From assembly GCA_951799425.1 (NCBI GenBank), contig OX637392.1:34680093-34744092 (forward strand): a stretch of 64,000 bases of DNA. The letters run 5' to 3'. Every line of letters starts with the position of its first letter. Position 1 is the stretch's first letter. Made by a program: the position numbers and the translations under genes. The notes beneath the pieces are model-generated. The model saw only the letters and a list, made by a program, of their open reading frames with translations, searched no databases and was not told the DNA's origin. Source of the stretch: Ilex aquifolium. Its lineage: Eukaryota > Streptophyta > Magnoliopsida > Aquifoliales > Aquifoliaceae. Positions 1 to 12,635 of this stretch are shown here, piece after piece.

Positions 1-2257
1 TTAGTATTTTTCTGTATGGAAGATGTTATGCATTGGAGCAAATTAAAAAAAAAATTACATAGTTCAGGAGTGAGGTGAGACAACTTTCACCAAATTATAA
101 TGAATGTTAATTAGTGAGATGTTATGAGAATAATAACCATAAATAATGGTGTAATGTGACAAACGTGCTAGTTGAGGGTGCAATGTAAAACAGAGATCTT
201 AGTTGAGGAAATCAAAGTGTAATTCTCCTCATTCTAGATAGGACTTATTCACACTTGAAGTTGCTTTCACAGCATACGTGAATATTCTTCTTTAGATGTC
301 GTGTGCAAAAATTTGCTTTATAGGAATTGTCAATTTGATCTCCGTTAACAGATGGTGTCAGGAAAAGTGGATTGGCCGATCTGGAGTAATGCTATGCTTA
401 TCAAAATATTTATTAAAAAATATTTTTATCAAATGAGTTGACAGTTCTATATTTAATCAAAATATTTTTGATCAGTGTTTTGTTGGTGCAAGAATGATAT
501 GAAGCTACTAACTCATTTGTTAAAAACACTTTTTGATAAAATTTTTGGTATACATGACATTTTTCTTATTTGAGTGAGTGCCATAAAAGAGAGAGAAAAA
601 TGTTTATGTAGAATTTTTGATAAAGAATAGAGAGAGAAAATAAAAGTAGCAATTTTATACCTGTTAAGACGTTTCTTTCCTTAAGCATTTTCATTCCTTT
701 TCATGACTTCTCCCCAGTGTGATAGAAAAGGAGAAGAAGAAGAAGAAAGGAAAGTGGTTACACCTTGCTTCTTTCTCATGCATTTTTCGAGCGATTTGGT
801 TTCCTTTAGTCTGTTTTATGGAAATCAAAGATAGTGCCTCTTCCAAACCTTGTAACCACAATTTTTTTATTTTTTATTTTTCAATTTCATTGCGTTAGGA
901 AGAGAGTATAATGATTTTGTCTCAAATACCATTACTCCAAAAAAAAAGGAAGACTTTTAATCTGGGAGAATTACTAAGACTTCAAGCTCTAATCATGTAA
1001 AGAAATTTAACAATGGAACAGTTTTTAAGGAGTTATTGATTTATTGTTTTTGCTTTTTGAATACGGTTTCTAAGCAAAGATTGTTCTTGCATATTTGTTG
1101 TATTTTTCTTTTTCTTATTTGGGCTCACTTACTTTTCTCAAACTTAGTCACATGTAAAATAGTATACAAATGTAAAATTACAAATATATTATTTGATTCA
1201 TAAAGACTACATTAAATAAATAATACACATTTTTTTCCTTAGGATGAAATTACCTTTTCTTGCTTTAAAAAGTTGTTTAAAAAATAGTTACCAAACTCAA
1301 ATGAAATCTAAAAAATTGCAGCCGAAATGTATATCACATTTTGGATGAGTGGGTTCCATCAACTTTTTCAATGGGACCTATTCATCCAACACTGATATAG
1401 GGAATGATATGTATTTGAGTTGCACTTTTTGGGTTTCATTTAAGTTGTGTAGTATTTTCTTTTTTTTTAAAAGAAAAAAAAGTCATTCCATGATCACCTG
1501 CACCGGAAGACCCTGAAGTCGGTCCCCCCTTTTAGAATAAAATGGTCTCTACCTACTTTGTTATTTTCCTAACGGCTGTTTTTGAATCACGTAAAGTTGC
1601 TCCATCTATCATTTTTTATTTTTGAAAAACATGTCCCAAGTTCAAGATATATAGTTATATAGACGTCCGAGTTGACTAACCGTTTTCGCCGTAGGAAGGA
1701 ATCCAAATTTCTAATTTTGAGAGGAGCAATGACATATTCAATTTTTGAAAAAAATCTTGTCCATGGAAGTGGATTGATTAAATTTTTTATAAGTTTCTAG
1801 ATGAGCAAAAAATTCTATTACACCTCAAGGGATGTGATCGTCTCGTCCACCTCTAGATCCGTCATTGTTCTCTTGATTACTACCCTCTTCCGTGTGTAAA
1901 GGATCCAAAATCAACTAACTCATAGAAAACCTATTTCCTTGTAGAAATTTGAATCCTTAGATAGGGAAAGATGTCCTTATATGCATATTCAATCAGACAA
2001 GGTTGGCACCATCATTGAAAATGAGCTTCTAAATCAGATATGTAAGTGAATGGTCACAAACGAATGAACAAGATTAGTCTGACTGACTATATTCTTTTCC
2101 AAAATGACACATGATGACGTCATTATGCTGTAATATTTGGAAGGCACGTAGGGTCTCTGTTGCTTGGGCTTGAGCCCCAAGCCCAAGCCCAAGCCCAAGC
2201 CCACTATAAATTTTTTTAAGCTATGACTAAGACCAAGTATGATCGTGGAAATTGCAG
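1..2257. other. AT-rich flank or intron, no gene seen
   Basis: No coding region, RNA gene or transposon terminus is recognisable here. If the LBD exon that follows is live, this is its intron, because no first exon with the family's CX2CX6CX3C zinc-finger block is visible in these 2.2 kb. Minor features are a GAA-rich purine run near 728-748 and a short CCCAAG hexamer repeat at about 2174-2202, just upstream of the exon. Confidence 0.5.
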
Positions 2258-2593
2258 GAGTTGCCCGAGCACCATCGAGGAGATGCGGTTAGTAGCATGG
2301 TGTATGAAGCCAATGCTCGAGTTCGAGACCCAGTGTACGGATGTGTCGGGGCCATATCATCTCTGCAACATCAGATTGATGTGCTTCAGACCCAGTTGGC
2401 TATAGCTCAGGCCGAGGTGGTGCACCTCCGGGTGCGTCATGCCGCATCAGGCCAAGCCATTAGCCCAACAAGCAGTGGCTCACCCTCTTCTAAGGTTATG
2501 GGTTCAGAAAGCAGGCCCATCTTTGACATGGATATGGTAGTAGACCAGGTCAGCTTGGGAGAGTCATTGTGGTCATGTCAGCTTAATGGCTAG
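2258..2593 (+). CDS. LBD: LOB-domain (LBD/AS2 family) transcription factor, last exon
   Basis: This is the C-terminal exon of a class I LATERAL ORGAN BOUNDARIES-domain protein, a plant-specific nuclear DNA-binding factor acting in organ boundary and vascular or meristem patterning. The frame opens right after an intron-like ATTGCAG acceptor preceded by a CTAAG branch-like site. It reads ELPEHHRGDAVSS, then ARVRDPVYGCVG (end of the GAS block) and a heptad region with LQHQIDVLQTQL and AIAQAEVVHL that forms the family's coiled coil. The tail has an SPTSSGSPSS stretch, ends at WSCQLNG and stops with TAG at 2591. LBD genes commonly have one intron just before this ELP block, which fits the acceptor. 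By eye it is closest to the LBD3/LBD4 type. The first exon (zinc finger) is not in the window, so this is either a gene with an intron longer than 2.2 kb or an orphan exon. Domain assignment is firm; whether the gene works is not known. Confidence 0.85.
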   Translation, partial: ELPEHHRGDAVSSMVYEANARVRDPVYGCVGAISSLQHQIDVLQTQLAIAQAEVVHLRVRHAASGQAISPTSSGSPSSKVMGSESRPIFDMDMVVDQVSLGESLWSCQLNG

Positions 2594-3014
2594 TCCTTAA
2601 ATTACCCTTCTGTCCTTTCCTATATGTTTCACTCCTAAAATTTTTACTAATACGTTTCCACATGCAAGAGCAATGGTGTAGCAACGTGGTGGCCCTGTTG
2701 GTAGCAATAGTAGTGTGAGCCGTGGCGGAGGCCATTCACGTATGATATGAAGAGAGTCTCTGCAATTGACAATATTGTATATATATGGCTTTAGCTTTAT
2801 ATAGAGGGCGTTTATATAGTAGTTTTTGTACGAGAGACCAAGTATTACAAGGATTTTCTAGTAAGGTTAATTCATATGAAAATACTACGGACAGCAATGA
2901 TTGATTGTGTGGGTGGAATTTTTTTATTTTTTATTTTTAATTTTGGGAGGAGGGTAGGTAGGTTGGGAGGGGCATTTTGCCATTTCTAAAGATTTAAATG
3001 ATTCATCTTATACT
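2594..3014. other. 3' flank of the LBD exon
   Basis: Non-coding DNA between the LBD stop codon and the first transposon sequence. It is likely 3' UTR and downstream spacer; no polyadenylation site can be assigned with certainty. Confidence 0.4.
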
Positions 3015-5254
3015 AACCTTAACTATTGGAATTGCCTAACGTACGGATCTTCGATCACGATTATATACGAGAAATCACTTGCACAACTACAAATTTATAA
3101 CCTAATCACCTCAATTACCAAGTTAATTAATCAATGAAGTATTTGAACCCTTTTTACCCACTTCATTAACAATCTCTCATAAATGACTGGATGATATGTG
3201 TATGCAATAAACACACCCAAAAATCCAATCAATCAATCCTCCGACCCCTCAAACAAGTCAACTTCCACAAACCGAATTTGATGAAGAAATTGAATAAATT
3301 AATTGAAGTGTCAATTCATCTAATGTAGTGTGTGCAATTGCAAGTGTGTGTGTGCGCGTGTGTGCAAAATTAAAGCAAGAATAAGAACATCCATAATACA
3401 ATCAATTTTTATACAGAAATCCTCTCGGGAAAAACCGTGAAATTGACACCCCGTTCACATAGCTCAATTCACTACTAGAAGTCAATTTACAAGTATTCGA
3501 TGTTATACCTCAATCAATTCATCAATGGTTAGATGCTCATTTCCTTGTCAATCTATCATCCAGATATCACCCACTGAAATCTTGAGTAGCTTTACTTGGA
3601 TGTGCTCACCGCGTTATAACCTCTAGGTCTCGAGCAATCTTCAAAGATCATTTTCCAAGACTCTCGATATGCACACAACCATTGTGGGTTTTGTAGAACA
3701 CCAAGCAAGATCTCATTTTTCAATGTGTGAAGTTGAAGTGGAAGAATCAAGATAGTTTGTCCTTTGCATCATAGGGATCTAGGGTTATTCTTGGTTCTCT
3801 AAAGATTTAAGATGCTATTTTGAGGCTTACAATAGAGATCCCTTGGCTTGAAAAAATTTCTTTAATTAATTATATCTTTGAAATTCAATTTATTAAGCAC
3901 TAAAGAGTGTTGCCCAAATAAGATCCGATACATGATTCATTCTATGTTTTCAAAATACATTTTGATGCTTAGAAAAAAAATTTCATGAAAAACCTAAGAG
4001 TCATTTGTGGATATTCCTAAATCCAATTCTATTAACCTAATGAGCTAAAATTTAAAATTAAGGGAAAATTTAAACCACACATCTTCTAGTTTATCATATC
4101 TTCAAAGACACTCCCTCTATTTTCTGAATCTTCAGTGACACCCCCTGTCAGATTAAAAATATTAACTAGAATGCAATTTTATTAAATTGCCCATGATAAA
4201 TTTGAGGAGAAACTTCATCCACAACCCCTCTAGGTTAGTATATCTTCAATGAGACCCTCTCTAGATAAGCATATCTTCAATGAGACCCCATCTGTTTTCT
4301 TATTTTTTTTACGTATTAAAATTCGAGTGAATTAAAATTTGATTCAAGCTAATTAAAATTTATTTTTTTACATATTAAAATTTGAGCCAATTAACAATTA
4401 TATTTTTTACGTATGAAAATTTGGGCTAATTAAAATTCTATTTGAGCCAAATAAAAATTATTTTTAATCGACTCAAATCAAATTTTAATCAACTCGTATT
4501 GAATTTTAATCAGCCCAAATTTTAAAACATAAAAAATATAAATTTTAATTGACTCAAATTTTAATAAATCGAATTTTAATTGCCACAAATTTTAATAAGT
4601 AAAAAAATATAAATTTTAATCGACTCGAAAACAAATTTTAATCGGTGCTAACAACTCGGGTAGAGTTCAAATCGACTCAAATTTTAATATATAAAAAATA
4701 AATTTTAATAGGCTCAAGTTTTAATACGTTAAAAAAAATAAAATTTATTCAGCTTCAATCGAATTTTAATTGGTTCAAATTTTAATATGTAGAAAAATAA
4801 ATTTTAATCGGCTCCAATTTTAATAAAATTTTATGTATAAAAATTACTTGAGGTTTATGTATGGGCATTTTTGGTATTTTAGATTAATTTTTTTTGTTAG
4901 AAATGATAGTTTAATGGTAGGGGGTGTTAGTGATGTTTAAATATAAACTAGAAGGGGTGTCAGTAATGTTTTTGATAATAGAGAGGGTGTCCTTGAAGAT
5001 ATAGTAAACTAGGAGAGGTGTGGCTGAAATTTTCCCTAAAATTAAACAAAGCATTCTTAGGTATCTAGTTTAGTACCTTTGTCCTAAGCTCTTTAAGGTG
5101 CATTGGAGACCTCTTGACTCGGGTTTGAAGTTTGAACTCTTCCTTTCCTTGAAGCTTGCGGAACTTGATCTTTAAAGTATTATGGCCATGGACTTAAGTT
5201 GAGATTTACAACAAGACTTTAGAAAATTAGTCAATTATAATCTATTTCCTAACA
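3015..5254 (-). mobile_element. SIRE-like Ty1/copia LTR (3' LTR, minus strand), with MITE inside
   Basis: On the minus strand the LTR begins TGTTAGGAAATAG at 5254 and lies beside a degenerate purine tract (5255-5270). Without the 977-bp insert it is about 1.25 kb, close to the related LTR at 25076-26252 (1177 bp). Both share long stretches, for example the block containing AGTCATTTGTGGATATTCC in this copy and the matching block at 25980. The left end is approximate, placed by alignment with 25076. Confidence 0.6.
4061..5037. mobile_element. MITE-like element with about 65-bp inverted repeats
   Basis: The ends are inverted repeats starting AGGGAAAATTT at 4061 and ending AAATTTTCCCT at 5037; the match continues inward for about 65 bp with mismatches, through CACAC, CTAGTTTA and TATCTTCAA blocks. 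The insert is flanked by the 7-bp direct repeat AAAATTA (4054-4060, 5038-5044). The related LTR at 5515-6021 has the uninterrupted site TCTAAAATTAAACC, which shows the ancestral empty state. The interior is very AT-rich, with many copies of a TTTTAATCGACTCAAATTTT-like phrase. There is no coding capacity. A 7-bp duplication does not point clearly to a superfamily. Confidence 0.75.
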
Positions 5255-5514
5255 ATATTCCTCTTTGATAATTTCATGACAAAATACAAGAGTAAGAAAT
5301 TCAATATTACAATTGGAAAACCAGAAAGAACAAAACTAATTATAAAATGACCTCAACGCTCAAGTACAATTCTCAAAATCTCAAATCTATGTACACATTA
5401 TCTTCTGATATTCCTTTGAAGATGCACACAACAACTCAACCACTACCTCATGAAAAATATCATATATGTAAATGGCATAATATAATCACAAGTTAGTGTA
5501 GGGAAAGATAAGCC
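5255..5514 (-). mobile_element. SIRE-like copia 3' internal region, truncated
   Basis: This stretch matches 6022-6270, which also lies next to a copia LTR start (shared phrases CACAACTCAA, CATAATATAATCACAAG). It is non-coding sequence upstream of the 3' LTR, cut off at about 5514 where a second partial LTR begins. Confidence 0.5.
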
Positions 5515-6021
5515 ATCTATTGGTCTCCACCTGGTTCTCCAACTTTGTCTCCCTAAGTGTTTCAAAAATGTTCTAGCGAAGGCTAGTGAATATAGAGTGA
5601 TTCAAACTGACTTTTAAGCTATAAACCAAGCAAAAACTTGACCTATTGAGTGTTAAAGGGTGTTGATCAAGTAGGGTCCGATAAATGACTCATTCTATCT
5701 TTTCAAAACACATTTAAGATTTAGAAAATATTTTCAACGGAAAATCTTAGGATTCATTTTTTGATATTCCAAATTCCATTTTGTTCTCCTTAACCATTCT
5801 AAGTCTAAAATTAAACCAAGGAATCTAGGTCTCTAAGGTCATTACATTTGTCTTAATCTTGAAGGTGCATCTAAGTAGTCTTGATGTAGCATTGTAGCTT
5901 GAGCTCCTTCCCTTATTTTGTCGCTTACGGATCTTGATCTTTGAAGTTTGATAACCATGGATTTTGGTTGAGATTTATATGGACTTCATGAAATTAGCCA
6001 ATTATAAATATATACCTAACA
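5515..6021 (-). mobile_element. SIRE-like copia LTR, partial second copy
   Basis: Minus-strand LTR start TGTTAGGTATATATTT at 6021, followed in the element by the purine tract GCCAAAGAAGGAGAT (plus 6022-6036), the classic copia polypurine tract next to a TGTTAG terminus. Only the first 500 bp or so of the LTR remain; the rest is lost at the junction near 5514. Confidence 0.6.
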
Positions 6022-8458
6022 ATCTCCTTCTTTGGCAATTTCGTCACGAAATAATTAAGAAATTAAAGATTACAACTCGAACATCACTGAGAATAAAATG
6101 AATTGTAAATTAATCTCAACACTCATGTACAAGTCCTAAATCTCAAAACTAAGTATCAGAACTATATTTTTTATGAAAGTTTTGAAGATTATAGTCTTGC
6201 ACACCACAACTCAAACCACTACTTTTTGAAAAGCATCATATGTATGAAAGACATAACATAATCACAAGTATGAAAATCATCGAGATAAGCATATAACACA
6301 TGTTAACATAATGCAAGTGAAAATATGTAAAATATGTAAGAACTACTTTGTCCAATATGTTTAAGAACCTATAGATGTATCATGACAATGCAATCAATTA
6401 CTCCCTCCTTAGTTGGTGTTTACAATTAAAATAACAAGTGTAAAATAAATAAAACAAAATAGGTAACTTCATGTCAAGCTTGTTAATTTATTTCCCTTGA
6501 GTATTAGAACAAACTCCTACTTACTAAGTACATATGCAACATACTTAGGCTAGTCAAGAGTAAATCTCCCCAATTCCTCTCATAAGTACCTAAAATATTC
6601 TCCCCTTTTTTGTCACAAATGTCAACCCCATAATAACATATGATCAGCACGGTACAAAATCAAGTTACCCAACATATTCTTTCCTTATTTGCTATAAATG
6701 CCAACCCAATGATAACATATAACAAGCATGATATAGAATCATGGTATAATAAGAAGGTATAAATACATAAAAACTATCTAAATCAAGCATGTAAAGTAAG
6801 CTAAGGACAAATAAGACATATACATCAAAGTCAAATATGATAAATCATCAATAAATAAGACTAAAAGTATTGTCACAACATACAAAAATTAACTAAACAA
6901 ATAAAAGTCAATAAAATGGAAAAGTAAAAAAAAAAAAAGAGTATTCTAGTACATACCATGAATGAATAATAAACACTCAAATCTCCCATATGGCTCTATA
7001 CTATAAAGTCTCCTAAGTAGCTCCTGTACCTGCATCATCTCCATTGTTACCATAGTGAGGAACCTCTAGCCATCATTCCTAGCCTTGGTCTAAGCCTTTT
7101 AGCACAATAGGTGATGGATATGGTTATGAGGAGTTTGATTCATATTAAAAGGAAAAGGCACCAAAAAAAATTGAATATAGAGTCCTATTGCTTATTCTTC
7201 AGGGAGACCGCTCAAGCCATGCCTTAGGCCACTCGAGCGGTCCCTGAAGCTTGTTTGTCCAATTGAAAGATCAGCTCTTCAGCTCACCAACGGATTGCTA
7301 GACTCCTCCTCTTCTCCTCCTATCAACTCAATGAGCTTCCAAATCATGCATGTATGAATGTAAAATGCAACTAAATGCACATGCATAGATGGAATTAGGA
7401 ACTAACATGTATGCAACTCTCAAATTTAACTTTAGAATGAACAAAGTCATCAATAAAGAAAATAACATATGTTCAAGACATAGCAACTCCATCCAAATTT
7501 GATCATCGCATTACATTACTCTATGGCATATTAAAGAATATTGAACTCAATTTCATGCATCCTACAACAATCTCCCTTCACTTAGGTTGATTTCACTCAC
7601 ACGTGATCAAATTTTGTTCATCTTGATCAATTCATGTGTAATGGGTGTGAAACAAAACTCTGACACCATTAAGATTCCATGTAGGTCAAGTCATAAAGTT
7701 CTGCATGAAATCCAATTGTATCATCAAAGTGACTACGTAGCTAGTTAGTGAGTATCCTATTCAAAATTTTTGTTTAACAACTCCCCCTATCTTTTATCCC
7801 TTTTACTCATTATGACCTCAATTAGTACGATTGTTTATTCCGTATTTTACATGGTATGCTTCTAAAAGTGTTTAGCTTTAACTCTTTGAGGTTTACATGT
7901 AAGCAATGACATTAAGCATATAGTACTTTCAACAATTCAAGTGAAATTGACACCAGCCATTTATTTTTATGCCTTACCATTTAATTGGCCTCATTGGGCT
8001 CTTTTCTCACATTTGACTCTTTGACATCTTTTAAGGGATTGAGATTTTACTAACCTTTAGCTATGTTTCTACCTATCACTAACACTTAGAGTCATGTATA
8101 GTCATTAATCATTCAAACTAGCAAGACTCCTAAGTATGAAGGTGAATGGTTCAACCTGCACTTGATATTATGAATTTTGTCAAGACTTGCAAAATCTAAG
8201 CACGCAAAGGTGAAAGAAATTTTGGTTTAAGGATCAAGCATTAGGACTTATAACCACTAAGTTCTTTATCCTTTAATATGACTCATAGTAATGCACTTTG
8301 CAACTTTTCCTTAAGGATGAAAAAGTTGTGACCCGAATCAAAGAGTGTTTTACCATGATCAACTGCAAAAGAAAATCTTTTTAAACTTTCTCCTTTTTCA
8401 ATGTTTGTGAATTTTTCATAAATAACCTAAAAACAATAAAGAAAAAATAAAGCATTTA
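6022..8458 (-). mobile_element. Internal non-coding region of SIRE-like copia element
   Basis: 2.4 kb between the 3' LTR piece and the solo LTR that interrupts it. No protease, integrase or reverse transcriptase frame is visible on either strand. It resumes after the solo LTR (13307) and leads into a gag remnant, so the element seems to have lost pol or to be a non-autonomous derivative. CT-rich phrases such as CTCCCCCTATC recur. Confidence 0.4.
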
Positions 8459-8592
8459 TGTAACACCCCAAAACACACCCTGTACGGCATTACATTCTAA
8501 AACATTCATATCATGAGAGCACTAATATAATTCCATCAATAAGAAAATTTTTCCATTCATCATCCATAGAATTTACAAGATCATCCCAAAAG

Positions 8593-11232
8593 TGTGAAAC
8601 CCGGGAAAATTTGAACTTTTTCTGAAAAAGGGCAAAATGGTAATTTGCCATTACTGCACGTATTTGAAATACATATGTTCTAGACCTTGGATGAGGAAAC
8701 GGAGTGCGTCGTTGGATTCGCAACGCGAAATCTAGTGACCACCAGAAATTTCGTTGAATTCCGAGATAGTCGGATTTTGCACGTAGTTCGAGACGACTGC
8801 GTGGCGATTGACCTTTTAAAGGTCCCCAAAAACGAGAAATATTAAAATTCCTTATAATTGGATTAATGTGCCAATAAAATTTATTTGGACTTAATCCGGG
8901 ACTTAATGAGTCGTTTCGGGACGAAAAACGGACCCGAAAGTAATAAACGAGCGGTGCGATGTAGACCACACATTTAAAATTATAAATAGGGGCCGAAATA
9001 TCTGAAAAATCAGATTTTCTTCTTCTCTTGGCCGGCTGAGCTCACACGTTGGAGAGAAAAGAGAAACCTAATTTTCTACCCTTCTTCTTCAAGACCCACC
9101 AAGTTCCTTTGGTTGGAAGGCTATAGTCCAAGAGTTAAAGTTCGTCTACTCGTCGAGGGCTTCGACTACGTACCAAGAACAAGGCGTTTCACCGAATATT
9201 CAAAGGGAGAAATTTTGGAAATCAAAGACTTTGGGTTGGTTTTGGTGCATTGAGGTTGCCTACATCTCTATTGAGGTAGGATCTTTCCTACTTGGGATTA
9301 TTCTTACCTTAGGTGTTAGTAGACTAAGGGTTAAAAGTTATATATGCATATGTATTGAATTATATATATGTCTATAGTTATGGTAATGGAAAAGGGAGCA
9401 TAGAGTTGACCTAGGCTAACTTCTAGCTTGATTTTATTACATAGGAGTTCCATGTGGTTCCTCTTATAACTTGGTGAAATTTGAGCTATATGGTTGCTTG
9501 GAATGTGTTATGTGAAAACATGACTTTAATGACTACTAGGTGTTTGATAAAATGCCTAGGTGAAAATGGTGTGTGTTACTTGCATGATGCTATGTTATAA
9601 CATGCTTGGGTGATTGTGAAATCATATGCTTAGGATATGGTTGTTGGATGAAGAGTGTTGTTGATATATGCATGAAATGATATATTGAACATAATGAGAT
9701 ATGGTAGTTATGTGCTTTTGATATAATTGCCATTGATGTATTGGAAATGTTTATATGTTTGTCATGAGCATATTGAGCATTATTCTGTGTGCAATGGAAC
9801 ATCACATTGCATTTGCACGGGGATATCGCATCTATAGATATGAGTGGGTGTGTGTGCATGTTATACATGATTAATCAATCACCATTCTTGGTGCTTGGTG
9901 GATGGGCTCGGGAATGTTGGAACGAAGTTTCGACTGAGTCGCATGGTTGCATGGAAAAACTTGTGTCGGGTGTAGCAAGTAGGGCTAGACACTCCCTCGG
10001 GTGAAAAACCCGGAACCACTTGGTTCAGTCACTTGCCGGCGGTGCAATTCCAGAAAAGTGACACGGTGTACGGGACCGGCGGTGTGATTCCGAAGATCCG
10101 TTGCCCAACAAAGACACAAGGGTTTTGTTATAAAAACACCCATTCAATGGGTAGCTTCCAACAATGATCCGGTTTTGAGAAAACATGATTTCTTTTCAAA
10201 TGATCATTGGAAGGTTTTTCTCCGTCAATAGACGGGTCATCACACATTGGCATTGCATTGTGTTGAGGGAGTCGGTGAGGACTCGGAATGGGTTGCATGA
10301 ATGAGTTTTCATCTCATTTCATTGCATGGCATTGTTGCATTCCAACATTGAATGCATAGTGTGTGTGGAATGATTGATTACATGTTGTATGTGAATATTA
10401 CATGAGCATGAGCATCTAGGGGGGAGTAACCTCCGTAGGAAGTTTTTTACTGGGCGTTGTGCTCACCCTATACGGGAAACAATTTCAGGTGTCGGGTTTA
10501 CACCGGCGATTGGCTCCCATGGAGAGCATCAAGGGTGAAGGGGGCCTAAGTGCGGCCTTATCTCAAGATTTTTGTAAACCTTTTGTTTTACAATGGTTTA
10601 TGACATGTAAAGTTTGTATAAACAAACTTATTTCATTCCCTTTTTGAATTATATTTGTATGAGATAGATTGTAATGGTCGTGTATGGATTTTGTGCAAAA
10701 TGTAAAAATATAGTTGTACATGTCTTGGATGATGTGGAATTGAGTTAGGATGAATTGGAAATGAAAAATGGAGCAAGAAAGCAAATCTGGGCAGCAACTA
10801 CCGGTAGTCAATGGGTAACTACCGGTAGTCGACTGTCCAGTGTGTATTGGCTACCGGTAGACAACAGGTAGTCGTAACTCCAGAAGGTTTCGGCTACCGG
10901 TAGACAACAGGTAGTCGTAACTCCAGAATGTTTCGGCTACCGGTAGCCGATAAACAGCTACCGGTAGCCAGTCCAAAAATCTGAAATTTTTTAAATGTGT
11001 TGCCAAATCTTTGGGCTTTGAATTTCCTTCCTTTAAATGATTAAAGTGGACCCTAATGGGGTACAAACCACGGTGTATGAGACTTTAAATGAATGTTAAA
11101 CCGAATTTTCATTATGGGTTATAATCCCGGCTTAAAGATATTCTTGATGTGGTGTCGGGTTGAGCGATATCCACGGATGTTTCCGCAGGTTGATGGGTTA
11201 TCAACGGGACCCCCGGATTTTGGGGCGTCACA
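8593..11232 (+). mobile_element. Solo LTR of gypsy family A, nested
   Basis: Begins TGTGAAACCCGGGAAAATTT and ends GATTTTGGGGCGTCACA, flanked by the duplication AAAAG (8588-8592, 11233-11237). It is 2640 bp long. It matches the 3' LTR at 16847-18969 (same first 60 bp, same final GGGGCGTCACA), which ties the family to chromovirus pol. A TATA box TATAAATAG lies at 8981. The palindrome cluster at 10798-10967 is near its 3' end. Confidence 0.85.
10798..10967. repeat. Cluster of six CTACCGGTAG palindromes
   Basis: Six perfect copies of the 10-bp palindrome CTACCGGTAG start at 10798, 10819, 10851, 10894, 10937 and 10958, with half-site variants ACAGGTAGTC between them. The lead-in GCAAATCTGGGCAG is at 10782-10795. 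The cluster is inside the family A solo LTR, about 265 bp from its 3' end. Confidence 0.9.
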
Positions 11233-11780
11233 AAAAGAATAAGTCAAGCAATGACATTTACATCTCAAAAATTAATTAAAGTTGCACAACGGAATAAACA
11301 AAAGAAACTAGACTACACAATGTTCCAAAAGAATGTCCTAGTCTAGTACAAAAGGGAAGGAGGTTGCTCTATGCGTCCACCTAGGGATCCACACTCCCGT
11401 CAAGTGGAGTCTCCCAAGTAGCGGGCTCCTCGACCCTTACGTCCTCCTCAAGCGGGTAATTTGAAAAATGTTAGCGGTAGGGGGTGAGCACGAAGCTCTG
11501 TAGAAAAATTCTCTCAAACCCATACAAGGTTTAGAAAAGCATTTAAAACGGTCGGTCTCATTTCACAAATATCATATATAACTTTTGAAATAAAAACCAG
11601 GACATTTAATAGATCTCAAGTTTAAGGAACAACAGTAATTGAATGAATAAGTGAAACCACTATACAGTTAGCAAATCGTTTTCAAATATAATCCAGTCCA
11701 CCATACACAATTTCCAACAATTCTTTCGGTAGGTGGCATACTTTAGGGTAACCTCCACCCCCGTTTAGGTCATCTTTGAT

Positions 11781-12011
11781 TCCCAAGCATCCTTATAAGG
11801 AACCTCTTGGGAAGGGGTGAGCATCCTTATAAGGAACTTCTCACACATCATTACATGGCTTCCCAAGCATCCTTATAAGGAACCTCTTGGGAAGGGGTGA
11901 GCATCCTTATAAGGAACCTCTCACACATCACTACATGGCTTCTCAAGCATCCTTATAAGGAACCTCTTGGGAAGGGGTGAGCATCCTTATAAGGAACCTC
12001 TCACTCATGTG
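11781..12011. repeat. 80-bp tandem repeat carrying six CCTTATAAGG boxes
   Basis: About 2.9 copies of an 80-bp unit start at 11781, 11861 and 11941. Each unit holds two copies of GCATCCTTATAAGGAAC, so the palindrome CCTTATAAGG occurs six times. CC(A/T)6GG is the consensus CArG box bound by MADS-domain proteins. The array lies in the transcribed half of the solo LTR B. The corresponding part of the related LTR near 58330-58560 lacks it. Confidence 0.85.
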
Positions 12012-12574
12012 CATCACAAACAACCCAACCAAGCTTACAATTCCAATATTGATTTCAATTCACAATCATCTATCCAAAATCCCCCAAAATATATCATGTA
12101 ATAATTCCACAACCAACAAATAAAATACATGAGATCACAATAACATCATTGTTCTACCCAACACAAAGCACTAAGGGTTCGAAAATCCATAATAAAGAAA
12201 GCATTTAAGAAAGAAATACATCACTCTCCAAAAATGAGGATTTTAAAACTAGAGAAGAGATTTCATGGGTATTAAACCCTAGCTTTGTTCAAAACATGTA
12301 ATCTTTGCCAAAAATCCTAAGAGAGGATGATTTCATAGCATATATATACCATTGATGGCCAAAACATACATATATAAATACCCTAACCTCAATGTAAGAG
12401 AGTGAGAGAAAACCCCTACCTTTCTTCTTCCTATGTGTTCTTGAAAACTTGAAGTTTTGATCTTCTTCAAGGTGCAAATCCTCCTTTGATCTTGTGTTTT
12501 CCCTTTCTTTCCTCCTCTCTAAGTCTTCCTAGGGTTTGAAATGTTGAAATGGGGCTAATGGGAGTGTCCTTAAG

Positions 12575-12582
12575 TATTTATA
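12575..12582 (-). promoter_or_regulatory. TATA box of solo LTR B
   Basis: TATAAATA on the minus strand within CACTATAAATACTT. The same phrase occurs at 57759 in the related LTR, just downstream of that copy's palindrome cluster. Confidence 0.6.
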
Positions 12583-12635
12583 GTGGAAGAAATGACCTCC
12601 TGTGCGCGATTCTGAAGTTCAGAATTCGCAAGTCA

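Noticed and set aside
8511-8969. 152-codon minus-strand frame
   Set aside because: Runs across the boundary of the nested solo LTR (8593), so it is an accident of the insertion.
11781-12011. CRISPR-like repeat-spacer array
   Set aside because: Plant nuclear context, tandem units without unique spacers, and within an LTR.
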